Positions 39,154 through 47,150 of a stretch of DNA of 64,000 bases are shown here, in pieces. Where the stretch lies: the NCBI GenBank assembly GCA_023384095.1, contig JAHDXT010000001.1, positions 248,001-312,000 on the forward strand, read 5' to 3'. Position numbers and translations under genes: made by a program. The notes beneath the pieces were generated by a model that did no database searches, had not been told where the DNA came from, and saw only the letters and a list, made by a program, of their open reading frames with translations. This DNA is from Hyphomicrobiaceae bacterium. Its GTDB lineage: Bacteria > Pseudomonadota > Alphaproteobacteria > Rhizobiales > Hyphomicrobiaceae. The number at the start of each line of letters is the position of its first letter. The first letter of the stretch is position 1.

Positions 39154-39471
39154 CTACTTGCAGAGCGTCGCCTGTCCGATGCAGGTCGAGCCGAGGCCGG
39201 CGCCCTTCTGGCACTTGAACCGCACCCGGGTGACGGCGTAGCCCGGCGCCACCCCGATCTTCTGGCTGGTGGCCATCCACGAGGCCCACATGCCCCAGTC
39301 GGTGGCCTGCAGGATCGCCTCGTAGGCCTGGAACTTGGCGCCGTCTTCCGTCGTGTTGGTCCCCTGGCCCGCCTTGTTGATGCAGGCCTTCGCCAGAGCC
39401 GGCGAGGCCGCCCCCAGCACGAGCACGGCAGCCCCGGCGCCGGCCGCCAGCGCGGTAGTCAGCTTGAGCAT
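39154..39471 (-). CDS. small secreted four-cysteine protein (family member 3)
   Basis: A 105-residue protein from ATG 39471 with AGGGAG upstream. The signal peptide ends near ASPALA-KAC. Cysteines: C-x56-C-x9-C-x6-C, ending TCIGQATLCK. The mature domain has EDGAKFQAYEAILQATDWG followed by two Trp residues, matching AKALLDKYVAQW in member 1 by position. It lies 110 bases downstream of the csp terminator hairpin and has its own leader. Function unknown; a lectin-like or inhibitor-like secreted domain cannot be excluded. Confidence 0.8.
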   Translation of the reverse strand: MLKLTTALAAGAGAAVLVLGAASPALAKACINKAGQGTNTTEDGAKFQAYEAILQATDWGMWASWMATSQKIGVAPGYAVTRVRFKCQKGAGLGSTCIGQATLCK

Positions 39472-39497
39472 CTGGAGAACTCCCTGCGGAAAATAGA

Positions 39498-39530
39498 AAG
39501 CGGACTGAGCAACACTGCCCCAGTCCGCTT
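39498..39530 (-). terminator. terminator of the cold-shock gene
   Basis: A perfect 10-base-pair stem AAGCGGACTG / CAGTCCGCTT with a 13-base loop. On the minus strand the stem is followed by TCTATTTT. It lies about 100 bases beyond the csp stop and just before the leader of the 39154 gene, so it probably insulates the two. Confidence 0.6.
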
Positions 39531-39632
39531 CGATTGCCTATTGCCCCTGACCCGGTTTCCCGGCTGCCCGGATCGTTTTGATGAGATGCGTTGCAGGGAG
39601 GCGGCAGTGCCGCTCCATGGCTGAAGTGCGTG

Positions 39633-39848
39633 CTAACCCGAAACCTGCAGATTGACCGCCTTGGGACCCTTGCCCCGCTTGTCGGGCTCGGTGTCGAATG
39701 ACACCCGCATGCCCTCGTCGAGAGCGCCGATGCCCGAACGTTCGACGGCTGTCACGTGCACGAACACGTCCTTGCCGCCCTGGTCTGGCGTTATGAAGCC
39801 GAAACCTTTGGTCTGGTTGAAGAACTTGACAGTTCCAGTCTGCCGCAT
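39633..39848 (-). CDS. cold-shock protein, CspA family
   Basis: A 71-residue single-domain RNA/DNA-binding protein. RNP1 is KGFGFIT (residues 14-20) and RNP2 is VFVHV (residues 28-32), both intact; the length is standard. ATG 39848 has AAGGAGA upstream. It melts RNA structure and acts as an RNA chaperone in cold or general stress. The upstream gap 39849-40077 presumably holds the promoter and a cold-responsive leader. A shorter-than-usual C-terminus is not seen. Confidence 0.95.
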   Translation of the reverse strand: MRQTGTVKFFNQTKGFGFITPDQGGKDVFVHVTAVERSGIGALDEGMRVSFDTEPDKRGKGPKAVNLQVSG

Positions 39849-40077
39849 GCGAGGTCTCCTTGTCCCCGTAGTGGTGGCAACAGCGTGCGTCTCCACAGGC
39901 GAGCGCCCATGTAGCTAGGCAGTCCAATCCGATTGTCGGGGAATCGTGAGGTGCGATCGAGAACGCGACGCAGGTGCGCAGAATGCATCAGCAGGCTCAG
40001 CGGTATCCGCCGGGTCCGATAGGCCGCCCGAACTAGCTTGAAACTATGTGCGAACCGCCGCGACAGCGCAAGGTAAA

Positions 40078-40977
40078 TCAGCGTGAACGCAACCCTTGCG
40101 TGCGGGCTTGGCCATTCCGAGTCGCGCCCCGCAGCCACAGAAGCCGGTGGCCCGCGCCGGAGCCGTCGCCGAGCCGCGCCGCCAGGAACGGCAGCAGCAC
40201 GCTTAGGACCTCGTCGAGGCGATAGGGAGGATTGGCGATGACCAGTCCTGCGCCGTTGAGCCGGGCCGGATCACGGGGCGCACGGATCAGCAGCTCCGCC
40301 GCCAGGAGCTTCGGCAGCCCTGTCGCCGCCGCTGCGGCGTGGAAGGCGTCGATCGCCCCGGGGTCCTTGATCGGATACCACAGCAGATACGCGCCGGTCG
40401 GGAAACGGGCCGCCGCCTCGCGCAATCCCAGCGCCAGGCGCTCGAGCTCGCCCGGCTCCTCGAACGGCGGATCGACGAGCACCACGCCGCGCCGCTCCTT
40501 CGGCGGCAGCAGGGACTTGAGCGCGATCCAGCCGTCGAGTTGCAGCACCTTCGTCTGGCGGTCGCGCTGAAAAAGCTCCTTCAGGCGCAAGCCGTCCTCC
40601 GGGTGCAGCTCGTTCGCGACGAGCCGGTCCTGGGGCCTGAGCAGCGCCCGCGCGATGCACGGACTGCCCGGATAGGCGTGAAGCCCGCCCGCGGCGTTCT
40701 CGGCGGCAACGGCAGTCAGGTAAGGAGCCAGCAGCGCCGCCACATCGTCGGGGAGCGAAGCTGCGTCCGGTCCATGGATCCGACCGATGCCTTGCCGCCA
40801 CTCCCCCGTCTTCTCCGCGGGGCCGCGCTCCAGGTCGGAAAGCCCGACGCCCGCGTGGGTGTCGACGACGCGGAACGGCGCCGGCTTGCGCTTCAGATGC
40901 TCGATGACCAGCGCCAGCGTGGCGTGCTTCAGCACATCCCCGAAATTGCCGGCGTGATAGGCGTGGCGGTAGTTCAT
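40078..40977 (-). CDS. rlmJ: 23S rRNA (adenine-2030-N6)-methyltransferase RlmJ
   Basis: A 299-residue SAM-dependent methyltransferase. It begins with the invariant MNYRHAYHAGNFGDVLKH and has the SAM-site VVDTHAGVG and the catalytic DPPF in VVLVDPPFEEPGEL. It methylates A2030 (E. coli numbering) of 23S rRNA. Length is slightly above the E. coli protein because of a C-terminal tail. It is separated from the operon ending at 41048 by 70 bases that include a CAAGCGC / GCGCTTG pair. Confidence 0.95.
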   Translation of the reverse strand: MNYRHAYHAGNFGDVLKHATLALVIEHLKRKPAPFRVVDTHAGVGLSDLERGPAEKTGEWRQGIGRIHGPDAASLPDDVAALLAPYLTAVAAENAAGGLHAYPGSPCIARALLRPQDRLVANELHPEDGLRLKELFQRDRQTKVLQLDGWIALKSLLPPKERRGVVLVDPPFEEPGELERLALGLREAAARFPTGAYLLWYPIKDPGAIDAFHAAAAATGLPKLLAAELLIRAPRDPARLNGAGLVIANPPYRLDEVLSVLLPFLAARLGDGSGAGHRLLWLRGATRNGQARTQGLRSR

Positions 40978-41047
40978 GCGGGCGAGGGTTGTGGGCCTTG
41001 CCGGCGCCGAGTCAAGCGCGCCTCGCGCCTCGGATGCGCTTGGCCTT

Positions 41048-41854
41048 CTACCGCATCATCTGCACGTCGCCGCAGACGCTGATCGCCTGGCCGGTGATGT
41101 TGCGGCCGAACGGCGAGGCGAGGTAGAGCGCCATGTTGGCGATGTCCTCGACCTCGACGTTGCGCTTGAGCGATACCGGATCGAGCATCTGCCGTCGCAT
41201 CTCCTCGGCCGTGATGCCCAGCGCCACGGCCTTGGCGGCGGCAACGCGGTTGAAGCGCTCGGTGCGCACGTGCCCGGGCAGGATGGCGTTGACGCGGATA
41301 TCGTGCGCGCCGAGCTCCATGGCGAGGCTCTTGGTAAAGCCGACGACGGCCCACTTCGAGGCGGAGTAGGGGCTGCGCATGGAAAAGCCGAGCCGGCCCG
41401 CGATCGAGCTCAGGTTGACGATCGCGCCGCGGCCGGCAGCCTTCATGAGCGGCACGGCTTCGCTTGCACAGAAGAACTGGCTGCCGACGTTGATGCCGAG
41501 CGTTTCGGCAAGCGCCTCTGGTGACACGTCCTCGACGTTCGCCGTCGGGCCGGCGATCCCGGCGTTGTTGACCAGCACGTCGAGCCCGCCGAACGCCTGC
41601 CTGATCTCCACGAACAGCGCCGCGACCTGAGCCGGGTCGGCTACGTCGGCGAGGCTGGCGTGAACACCGGGCAGAGTTTCGCGAGCCTTCTGCAGCGCCG
41701 CTTCGTCGATGTCGCAGATCCAGACCTGCGCGCCGCGCGCGAGGAACGCCTCGGCGATGACGAGCCCGATGCCGGAGCCGCCCGCGGTTACGAGCACCTT
41801 CTGGCCCGCCAGGTCGACAGGCAGATAGGAGCGGGGCGCAGTCGCAGCCATCAT
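41048..41854 (-). CDS. classical short-chain dehydrogenase
   Basis: A 268-residue SDR with the NAD-binding VTAGGSGIG (about residues 21-29), CDID at the end of the second strand (an acidic residue, suggesting NAD over NADP), NNAG, the catalytic serine in NLSSIAG and YSASK. The fold suits sugar or polyol dehydrogenases such as L-fucose or galactose dehydrogenase. Last gene of the nine-gene operon 49086-41048, coupled to the ABM-fold gene by a 4-base overlap. ATG 41854 is followed at once by a second ATG. Confidence 0.92.
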   Translation of the reverse strand: MMAATAPRSYLPVDLAGQKVLVTAGGSGIGLVIAEAFLARGAQVWICDIDEAALQKARETLPGVHASLADVADPAQVAALFVEIRQAFGGLDVLVNNAGIAGPTANVEDVSPEALAETLGINVGSQFFCASEAVPLMKAAGRGAIVNLSSIAGRLGFSMRSPYSASKWAVVGFTKSLAMELGAHDIRVNAILPGHVRTERFNRVAAAKAVALGITAEEMRRQMLDPVSLKRNVEVEDIANMALYLASPFGRNITGQAISVCGDVQMMR

Positions 41855-42183
41855 CGATCCTCCTTGCCGGCGGCGCCGGACGGCGCCGGCAGCTCGAGCG
41901 CCGTCCAGTACCACCACTGGCGCTCGCTGACCCAGTCCTTCGTGTCCTCGCGGTACTCCTGGAAATGCGGTGAACTGCGATGCGCCGCGAAGGCCTCCTC
42001 GTCGCGATAGACCTCGATCAGCAGGAACAGCGTCGGGTCGTCCCGTTCCTGATGCACATCGAACCTGAGACATCCGCCCGGCTCGCGCTCCAGGCTGTTC
42101 CGCGCATGCCTGAGCAGCCGGGCCTTGTAGAGCTCGACGGCATCGGGACGGGCTCGGAGGTGGGCGGTATGCAGCACTGACAT
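41851..42183 (-). CDS. antibiotic biosynthesis monooxygenase (ABM)-fold protein
   Basis: A 110-residue single-domain dimeric alpha/beta-barrel protein. The family pattern is visible as EREPGGCLRFDVHQERDD, then FLLIEVYRDEEAFAAHRSSP and HFQEY. Members include quinol monooxygenases, LsrG-type isomerases and sugar mutarotase-like proteins. Given its place between an extended SDR and a classical SDR in a sugar-type uptake operon, an isomerase or mutarotase role is as likely as oxygenation. The ATG 42183 matches the usual family start. Confidence 0.88.
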   Translation of the reverse strand: MSVLHTAHLRARPDAVELYKARLLRHARNSLEREPGGCLRFDVHQERDDPTLFLLIEVYRDEEAFAAHRSSPHFQEYREDTKDWVSERQWWYWTALELPAPSGAAGKEDR

Positions 42184-42196
42184 CCTGCGGTCTCTC

Positions 42197-43102
42197 TCAG
42201 GTTGCCGGATAGAGCAGGGAGCGCATGTCGTGCTCGGCCTCGAAGCCGAGATCATCGCGTGCGGCCGTCAGATCATAGAGCGGTGCGAACGGGTTTGCCG
42301 CGTAGGTCTCCGGCCGCTTCACGGGGATGCGCCGGCCCATGATGTGGGCGAGCCGCTCGACGGTCGGCTCCGGGGCCAGCGTGTTCCTGGCCGAGATGAA
42401 GTAGGCGGCGAAGCGCGGGTTGCGGACCTCCAGCGCGAGCTGGAAGGCGCGGGCGAGGTCGCGTGGGTCGACGTAGTGCCACATCGGACCGCCGCCGGCC
42501 GGCTGCCGGCCGCCCGCCGCCGGACCCTTGTAGCCCGTCGGGTCGGCGGCGCGCGCCCTCACCTCGCACTCGAACTCGGGATAGAGGACGTAGACCGGCC
42601 GGATGACCAGCACCTCCAGCCGTCCGCGCAGCGAGAAGCTGCGGCCGAGGTCCTCGCACAGCACCTTGCTCAACGCGTAGGGGTCCGTCGCCCGCAGCGG
42701 ATGGGCGGCGTCGACCGGCAGATAGTCGGGCGGGATCATCGCGCTCGACATCACGGTGTAGCCGACGACGGAGTCACTCGAGGTGAGGATGACGCGCCTG
42801 ACGCCCGCCTGCTCCGCGGCCTCCAGCACGTTCCAGGTGCCGACCGCGTTGGTCTGCACGATCTCGCTGCCGCTGCCGCTCCAGATGTTCGGGCGCGCGG
42901 CGATGTGGACGACCGCGTCCTGGCCTTTGCAGGCCGCCGCAACGGCGCCAGGATCCTCGACGGAGCCGCGCGTGAACGGCATGTCGACCTTTGCCGGCGC
43001 GATGTCGAGGCCCGAGACCTGCGCTTTTCCCCGGAGCTCATCGACGACGTACTTGCCGAGCAGACCGCCGGCTCCGGTCACCAGCACCTTCTCGAACTGC
43101 AT
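42197..43102 (-). CDS. extended SDR (epimerase or sugar dehydrogenase), paralogue A
   Basis: A 301-residue Rossmann enzyme: MQFEKVLVTGAGGLLGKYVV at the start, TSSDSVVGY (serine site) and the catalytic YALSK. Its N-terminus is nearly the same as that of the plus-strand protein at 51915 (MTFEKVLITGGAGRLG). The short, atypical substrate region and lack of nucleotide-sugar genes fit a free-sugar dehydrogenase of the uronate dehydrogenase kind better than a nucleotide-sugar epimerase. It starts 17 bases after the PRISE-like gene. Confidence 0.88.
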   Translation of the reverse strand: MQFEKVLVTGAGGLLGKYVVDELRGKAQVSGLDIAPAKVDMPFTRGSVEDPGAVAAACKGQDAVVHIAARPNIWSGSGSEIVQTNAVGTWNVLEAAEQAGVRRVILTSSDSVVGYTVMSSAMIPPDYLPVDAAHPLRATDPYALSKVLCEDLGRSFSLRGRLEVLVIRPVYVLYPEFECEVRARAADPTGYKGPAAGGRQPAGGGPMWHYVDPRDLARAFQLALEVRNPRFAAYFISARNTLAPEPTVERLAHIMGRRIPVKRPETYAANPFAPLYDLTAARDDLGFEAEHDMRSLLYPAT

Positions 43103-43119
43103 CGTCGTGCCTCCCACTG

Positions 43120-44175
43120 TCAGGGTAGAATGCGAGCGTCTCGATACTGCTGAAGCTGGCCGAGCAGCATCTCGCCGGTGTCGATGGTCTCGTGGAAGCC
43201 GGCGCGGCGCAGTCGATTGAGGTCCGAGATCACATCGTAATCCTGGCCGAACACGAAATCGGCGAAACCCCAGCGGGCTACTTCGTCGAGCCTCTTCGGC
43301 ACCAGCCCGTATTTTGCGACGATGCGCGCCCACACGGGCTGCTTGTCCTCCATCCAGCGGGCGAGCGGCAACGGGCGCACGATGCCGGGCTCGAGCCCGA
43401 ACAGGCGGGCGATGCGCGGCCACAGGCGCTCCCAGCGGATCACGTCGCCGTTGGTAATGTTGAACGCCTTGTTCGCGCACGCCGGGCTCGTCGCCATGTG
43501 CACCATCCCGCGCGCGAGCAGGCCGGCGTCGGTCAGCTCCGTCAGTGCGGTGAAGTTGCCGGGCTTGCCGGGGAAGTCGAGCTGCAGCCCCAGCTCCGCC
43601 GAAATCGCGGCATAAGCGCCGATGATGGAGACGAGATTGCGCGGCCGCTCGGGTGCGAAATCGCAGATGACGTTGGGGCGCGAGGCCGACCAGGTCCAGC
43701 CCCGGCCTTCCTGGCGGGCGCGGAGCAGATCCTCCTGGCCGTAATAGAAGTTGGGCGGCATGTGCCGCGGGTCGTCCTCCCGGGCCGGCGTCGGGTAGCG
43801 CCCGAGATGGAGGCCGTACCACTTGCCGCCCTCGACGAGGTGCACGTGGCGCAAGTCGCGGGCCGCGTGCTCGACCCCATCGAGCAGGTTGCGCAGCAAG
43901 GCCACGTTATCCTCGACGCTCTCGACGCCGCCCTCGCCGTGCTCGGCGCGCGCGCAATAGAAAACGTGCGTGATGCCCGAATGCTCGGCCAGCGCGCGCC
44001 GGCACTGGACGGCATCGCCGAGATCGGCAGCAACCCAGCGTACGGACACGGCGGCGGATGGCGGATTGCGGCTGAGGCCGACGACGGACCACGCGGGGTC
44101 GCCGGCCAGCAGCTCGATCAGCCGCTTGGCCACGGCGCCGGTGGCGCCGGCAACGAGTGCCATCCTCTCGGCCAT
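43120..44175 (-). CDS. PRISE-like reductase (progesterone 5-beta-reductase/iridoid synthase type SDR)
   Basis: A 351-residue atypical SDR. It starts MALVAGATGAVAKRLIELL, has HVFYCARAEHGE where PRISE enzymes have the FYVTW-type strand, then VEGGKWYGLHLG (the conserved lysine motif of PRISE in place of YxxxK) and NFYYGQEDLL (the conserved Tyr). PRISE proteins reduce the double bond of 1,4-enones with NADPH. SRPNVICDFAP and FNITNGD further match. In an import operon this suggests that an enone, perhaps made by one of the flavoproteins nearby, is an intermediate. Confidence 0.82.
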   Translation of the reverse strand: MAERMALVAGATGAVAKRLIELLAGDPAWSVVGLSRNPPSAAVSVRWVAADLGDAVQCRRALAEHSGITHVFYCARAEHGEGGVESVEDNVALLRNLLDGVEHAARDLRHVHLVEGGKWYGLHLGRYPTPAREDDPRHMPPNFYYGQEDLLRARQEGRGWTWSASRPNVICDFAPERPRNLVSIIGAYAAISAELGLQLDFPGKPGNFTALTELTDAGLLARGMVHMATSPACANKAFNITNGDVIRWERLWPRIARLFGLEPGIVRPLPLARWMEDKQPVWARIVAKYGLVPKRLDEVARWGFADFVFGQDYDVISDLNRLRRAGFHETIDTGEMLLGQLQQYRDARILP

Positions 44176-44206
44176 CGACGATTCTCCGCCGGGCAGGGCG
44201 CCGGGC

Positions 44207-44998
44207 TCAGCTCACCGCCTCGCGCTGGCCGGCGGCCGGGAGCGGGTCCGCCTCGCCCGAGACGATCATGCGCAGGATCTCGTCGCGCGAGGTCTCGGCG
44301 ACGCGCCGCGTGCCGACGAGCCGGCCCGTCTTGAGCACCGTGATGCGGTCGCTGTGCTCGAACACGTGGTTCAGGTTGTGGCTGATCATCAGCACGGCGA
44401 GGCCGTGCGAGCGCATCTCGCGCACCAGGTCGTAGACCTTGCGCGTCTCCTCGACGCCCAGCGCCGCGGTCGGCTCGTCGAGGATGACCACCCTGGCATT
44501 GAAGTAGACACTACGGGCGATGGCGATCGACTGCCGCTGGCCGCCCGACATCGAGCGCACCTTCTGGCGGATCGACGGGATGTTGATCTTGAGCCGGCTG
44601 AGCAGCGTGCGCGCGTCCTCCTCCATTCGGCGCAGGTCGAGGAACGGGCGGAGCGGCCCGTTGAGGGTCAGCTCGCGGCCGAGGAAGATGTTGGAGGCGA
44701 CGTCCAGGTTGTCGGCCAGCGCCAGGTCCTGATAGACGGTCTCGATGCCGAGTGCCTTGGCGTCGCGCGGCGCGCCGATGTCGACTTCCCGGCCATCGAA
44801 GTGGATCGCCCCGGAATCCCTCGGCACGGCGCCCGACAGGATCTTGATGAGTGTCGACTTGCCGGCGGCGTTGTCGCCGACGAGCGCCTGCACCTCGCCC
44901 GCGTAGATGTCGAGGTTGACGTCGGCCAGCGCCTGGACGCCGCCATAACGCTTGGAGATGCCGCGCATCGCGACGAGCGGCTGTGTCTGCTGATCCAT
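44207..44998 (-). CDS. sugar ABC transporter ATPase, single ABC domain (FrcA type)
   Basis: A 263-residue ATPase. Walker A GDNAAGKS, Q-loop VYQDLALADN, signature MSGGQRQSIAIARSV and Walker B VVILDEPTAALG are present. It has one ABC domain instead of the tandem pair of RbsA/XylG, so it acts as a dimer as in FrcA. ATG 44998 is preceded by GGAGAGG. It powers the two permeases encoded upstream. Confidence 0.93.
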   Translation of the reverse strand: MDQQTQPLVAMRGISKRYGGVQALADVNLDIYAGEVQALVGDNAAGKSTLIKILSGAVPRDSGAIHFDGREVDIGAPRDAKALGIETVYQDLALADNLDVASNIFLGRELTLNGPLRPFLDLRRMEEDARTLLSRLKINIPSIRQKVRSMSGGQRQSIAIARSVYFNARVVILDEPTAALGVEETRKVYDLVREMRSHGLAVLMISHNLNHVFEHSDRITVLKTGRLVGTRRVAETSRDEILRMIVSGEADPLPAAGQREAVS

Positions 44999-45052
44999 CA
45001 CCTCTCCGTTCCGCCCGCCCGCCCGGCGCATACCCGGCCGCTGCGATCAGGA

Positions 45053-45089
45053 CGGAATGGCGGCGCAACAGGGCGCGTCCGCCATTCCG
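45053..45089 (-). other. intercistronic stem-loop between binding-protein and ATPase genes
   Basis: A perfect 11-base-pair stem CGGAATGGCGG / CCGCCATTCCG with a 15-base loop in the 107-base gap after the binding-protein stop. Such hairpins commonly protect the 3' end of the binding-protein message and lower expression of what follows; there is no T-run on the minus strand. Confidence 0.6.
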
Positions 45090-45105
45090 CTGTTTTCGCT
45101 CCAGG

Positions 45106-46107
45106 TCAGGCCTTGCCGGCGACCTTGTCCCAGGACGGCACGGCGCGCTCCTCCGGCGTCTTGGCGACCTTGCCGACGTTGCTCTTGTCGATGATGAACA
45201 CCGGCAGCAGGATCTCGGCGGGGACCTTCTCGCCCTTGAGATGCCGCACCGCGGCCTGCACGGCGAGGTAGGACTGGTCGTGACCCGAGAAGTCGACGGT
45301 CGCGAACATCTTGCCTTCGGCGATCGCCTGGATGGCGTCCGGGATGCCGTCGATGCCGACCACCTTGGTCTTGCCGCCGCGGCCGGCCGCGTACAGCGCC
45401 TCGACGATGCCGACGGCCATGTCGTCGTTGGCGGACACGACGGCGTCGATCTCGGGGAAGCGTTGCATCAGGTTCTCGAACACCTGCGATGCCGGCAGCC
45501 TGCGGTACTGGCCGGGCTGCGAGGCCAGGACCTCGATGCCGGGGAACTCCTTGACGGCGCGCTCGAAGCCCTTCTTGCGCATCTGCGCCGTGATGGCGGC
45601 GGGCACGCCGTCGATGTGCACGACCTTGCCCTTGCCGCCCATCGAGTTGAACAGGTACTTGCAAATCTCGTACTCGAACAACGCGTCGTCCGAGCCGATG
45701 AACGTCACCTTCTCGATGTCGGTCATCTTGTTGTTGTAGTTGATGATCGGAATGCCGGCCTTGTTCGCCTTCTGGACGCTCGGCACCAGGGCCTTGTAGT
45801 CGACCGGCACGAACACGAACGCATCGGGCTTCTTGACGATCCAGTCCTCGACGAGGCGCGTCTGCTCCTCGATATTGTCGGGCTTCGTGGGGGCGACGAC
45901 CTCCATGTTGATGCCGAGCTCCTTGGCGGCCTTCTCGGCGCCGATCCGGCAGGCCTTCCAGAACGGGTTCGTCACGTTCTTCACGAAGAAGGCTATGGTC
46001 GGCTTGCTGCCTTGCGCGAAGGCGGAGCCCGAGGGGAGCGTCCCGAGCGCGGTTGCCGCGCCCGCGGCGAGCGTGCCTGCCGTGAACTGACGTCTGCTGA
46101 TGGTCAT
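45106..46107 (-). CDS. periplasmic sugar-binding protein (Peripla_BP_4, RbsB/FrcB type)
   Basis: A 333-residue binding protein. Start ATG 46107 has AGGAGG upstream. The N-terminus MTISRRQFTAGTLAAGAATA has a twin-arginine motif (SRRQF), so export may be by Tat; cleavage near SAFA. The mature part shows TIAFFVKNVTNPFWKACRIG, VFVPVDYKAL, a VVSANDDMAVG hinge and the VVGIDGIPDAIQAI segment of ribose/fructose-type binders. The usual operon partner of the two permeases 36 bases upstream and the ATPase downstream. Ligand: a pentose, hexose or polyol-like compound, not determinable. Confidence 0.93.
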   Translation of the reverse strand: MTISRRQFTAGTLAAGAATALGTLPSGSAFAQGSKPTIAFFVKNVTNPFWKACRIGAEKAAKELGINMEVVAPTKPDNIEEQTRLVEDWIVKKPDAFVFVPVDYKALVPSVQKANKAGIPIINYNNKMTDIEKVTFIGSDDALFEYEICKYLFNSMGGKGKVVHIDGVPAAITAQMRKKGFERAVKEFPGIEVLASQPGQYRRLPASQVFENLMQRFPEIDAVVSANDDMAVGIVEALYAAGRGGKTKVVGIDGIPDAIQAIAEGKMFATVDFSGHDQSYLAVQAAVRHLKGEKVPAEILLPVFIIDKSNVGKVAKTPEERAVPSWDKVAGKA

Positions 46108-46142
46108 TCGTATTCCTCCTTTTCCGAACGGATGCTTCTCAC

Positions 46143-47150
46143 TCACGTTGCGCCGCCGGCCCGTCCGATCCGGCCTCCGACGATCTGGTCGGCGAAGACC
46201 GAGACCAGAATGATGAAACCGAGCACGCCTGCCTGCCAGAACGTGTTGACGCCGAGCAGATTCATGCCGTTCAGGACGAGCGCCAGGATGAGCGCGCCGA
46301 CCGCGGTCCCGGTGACCCCGCCGACGCCGCCGAAGAGCGAGGTGCCGCCGAGGCACACGGCCGCGATGGCCGGCAGAAGCTGCTCCTCGCCGAGGCTGAC
46401 GTCGGCGGCGTTGGTGCGCGCCACCACGACGAGCGCCGCGAAGCTCGCCATCAGGCCGCTCATGGCATAGACGAACACCAGCCGCCGATGCACCGGCATG
46501 CCAGACAGCCGGGCCGCGACGGGATTGCCGCCGATGGCGTAGATGCCGCGTCCGAGCGGCGTCCGGTGCAGCAGCACGTGCAAGGCGGCGAGCGTGCCGA
46601 ACATGATCAGCACCGGCATCGGGATCGGGCCGAGGAAGCCGGCACCGATGAGGCGGAACTCCGCCGGCAGGCCGTAGATCACCTCGCCCTGCATGAAGAC
46701 GTAGGCGAGTCCGTTGGCGATCCACATCATGCCGTAGGTGGCGATGAACGAGGGCACACCTGCATATGACACGAGCGCGCCGTTCACGAGCCCGCAGGCA
46801 AGTCCCGCTCCGAGGCCGGCGGCGATGCCGAGGACGGGATCGCCGCCGGTGATGAGCGAGGCCGCGATGCAGCCGGACAGGCCGAGCACGGCGCCCACGG
46901 AAAGGTCGATCCCCGCCGTCAGCACCACCAGCGTGAGGCCGGCGGAGAGCAGGAACAGCGGCGCGGCATGGCGCACGACGTTGATGAGGTTCGACCAGGT
47001 CAGGAAGTGGGGGCTCAGGATCGACAGCGTCACCACCAGCAGGGTTAACGCGACGAGCCGGGAGACCACCACGAACAGGCGGTCCGGCGACAGGCCGAGC
47101 AGCTCGGGCCGTGCCATCGCACCGTTGGCGCGCGCCAACTGCATGGTCAT
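46143..47150 (-). CDS. sugar ABC transporter permease 2 (RbsC/FrcC type)
   Basis: A 335-residue inner-membrane permease with about 8-10 helices. GIDLSVGAVLGLSG, the GGNPVAARLSGM coupling segment and AVCLGGTSLFGGVGGVTGT are the signature of BPD_transp_2 (branched-chain/sugar) permeases. The start overlaps the preceding permease stop by 4 bases. With permease 1 it forms a heterodimer, in contrast to RbsC homodimers. Confidence 0.93.
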   Translation of the reverse strand: MTMQLARANGAMARPELLGLSPDRLFVVVSRLVALTLLVVTLSILSPHFLTWSNLINVVRHAAPLFLLSAGLTLVVLTAGIDLSVGAVLGLSGCIAASLITGGDPVLGIAAGLGAGLACGLVNGALVSYAGVPSFIATYGMMWIANGLAYVFMQGEVIYGLPAEFRLIGAGFLGPIPMPVLIMFGTLAALHVLLHRTPLGRGIYAIGGNPVAARLSGMPVHRRLVFVYAMSGLMASFAALVVVARTNAADVSLGEEQLLPAIAAVCLGGTSLFGGVGGVTGTAVGALILALVLNGMNLLGVNTFWQAGVLGFIILVSVFADQIVGGRIGRAGGAT

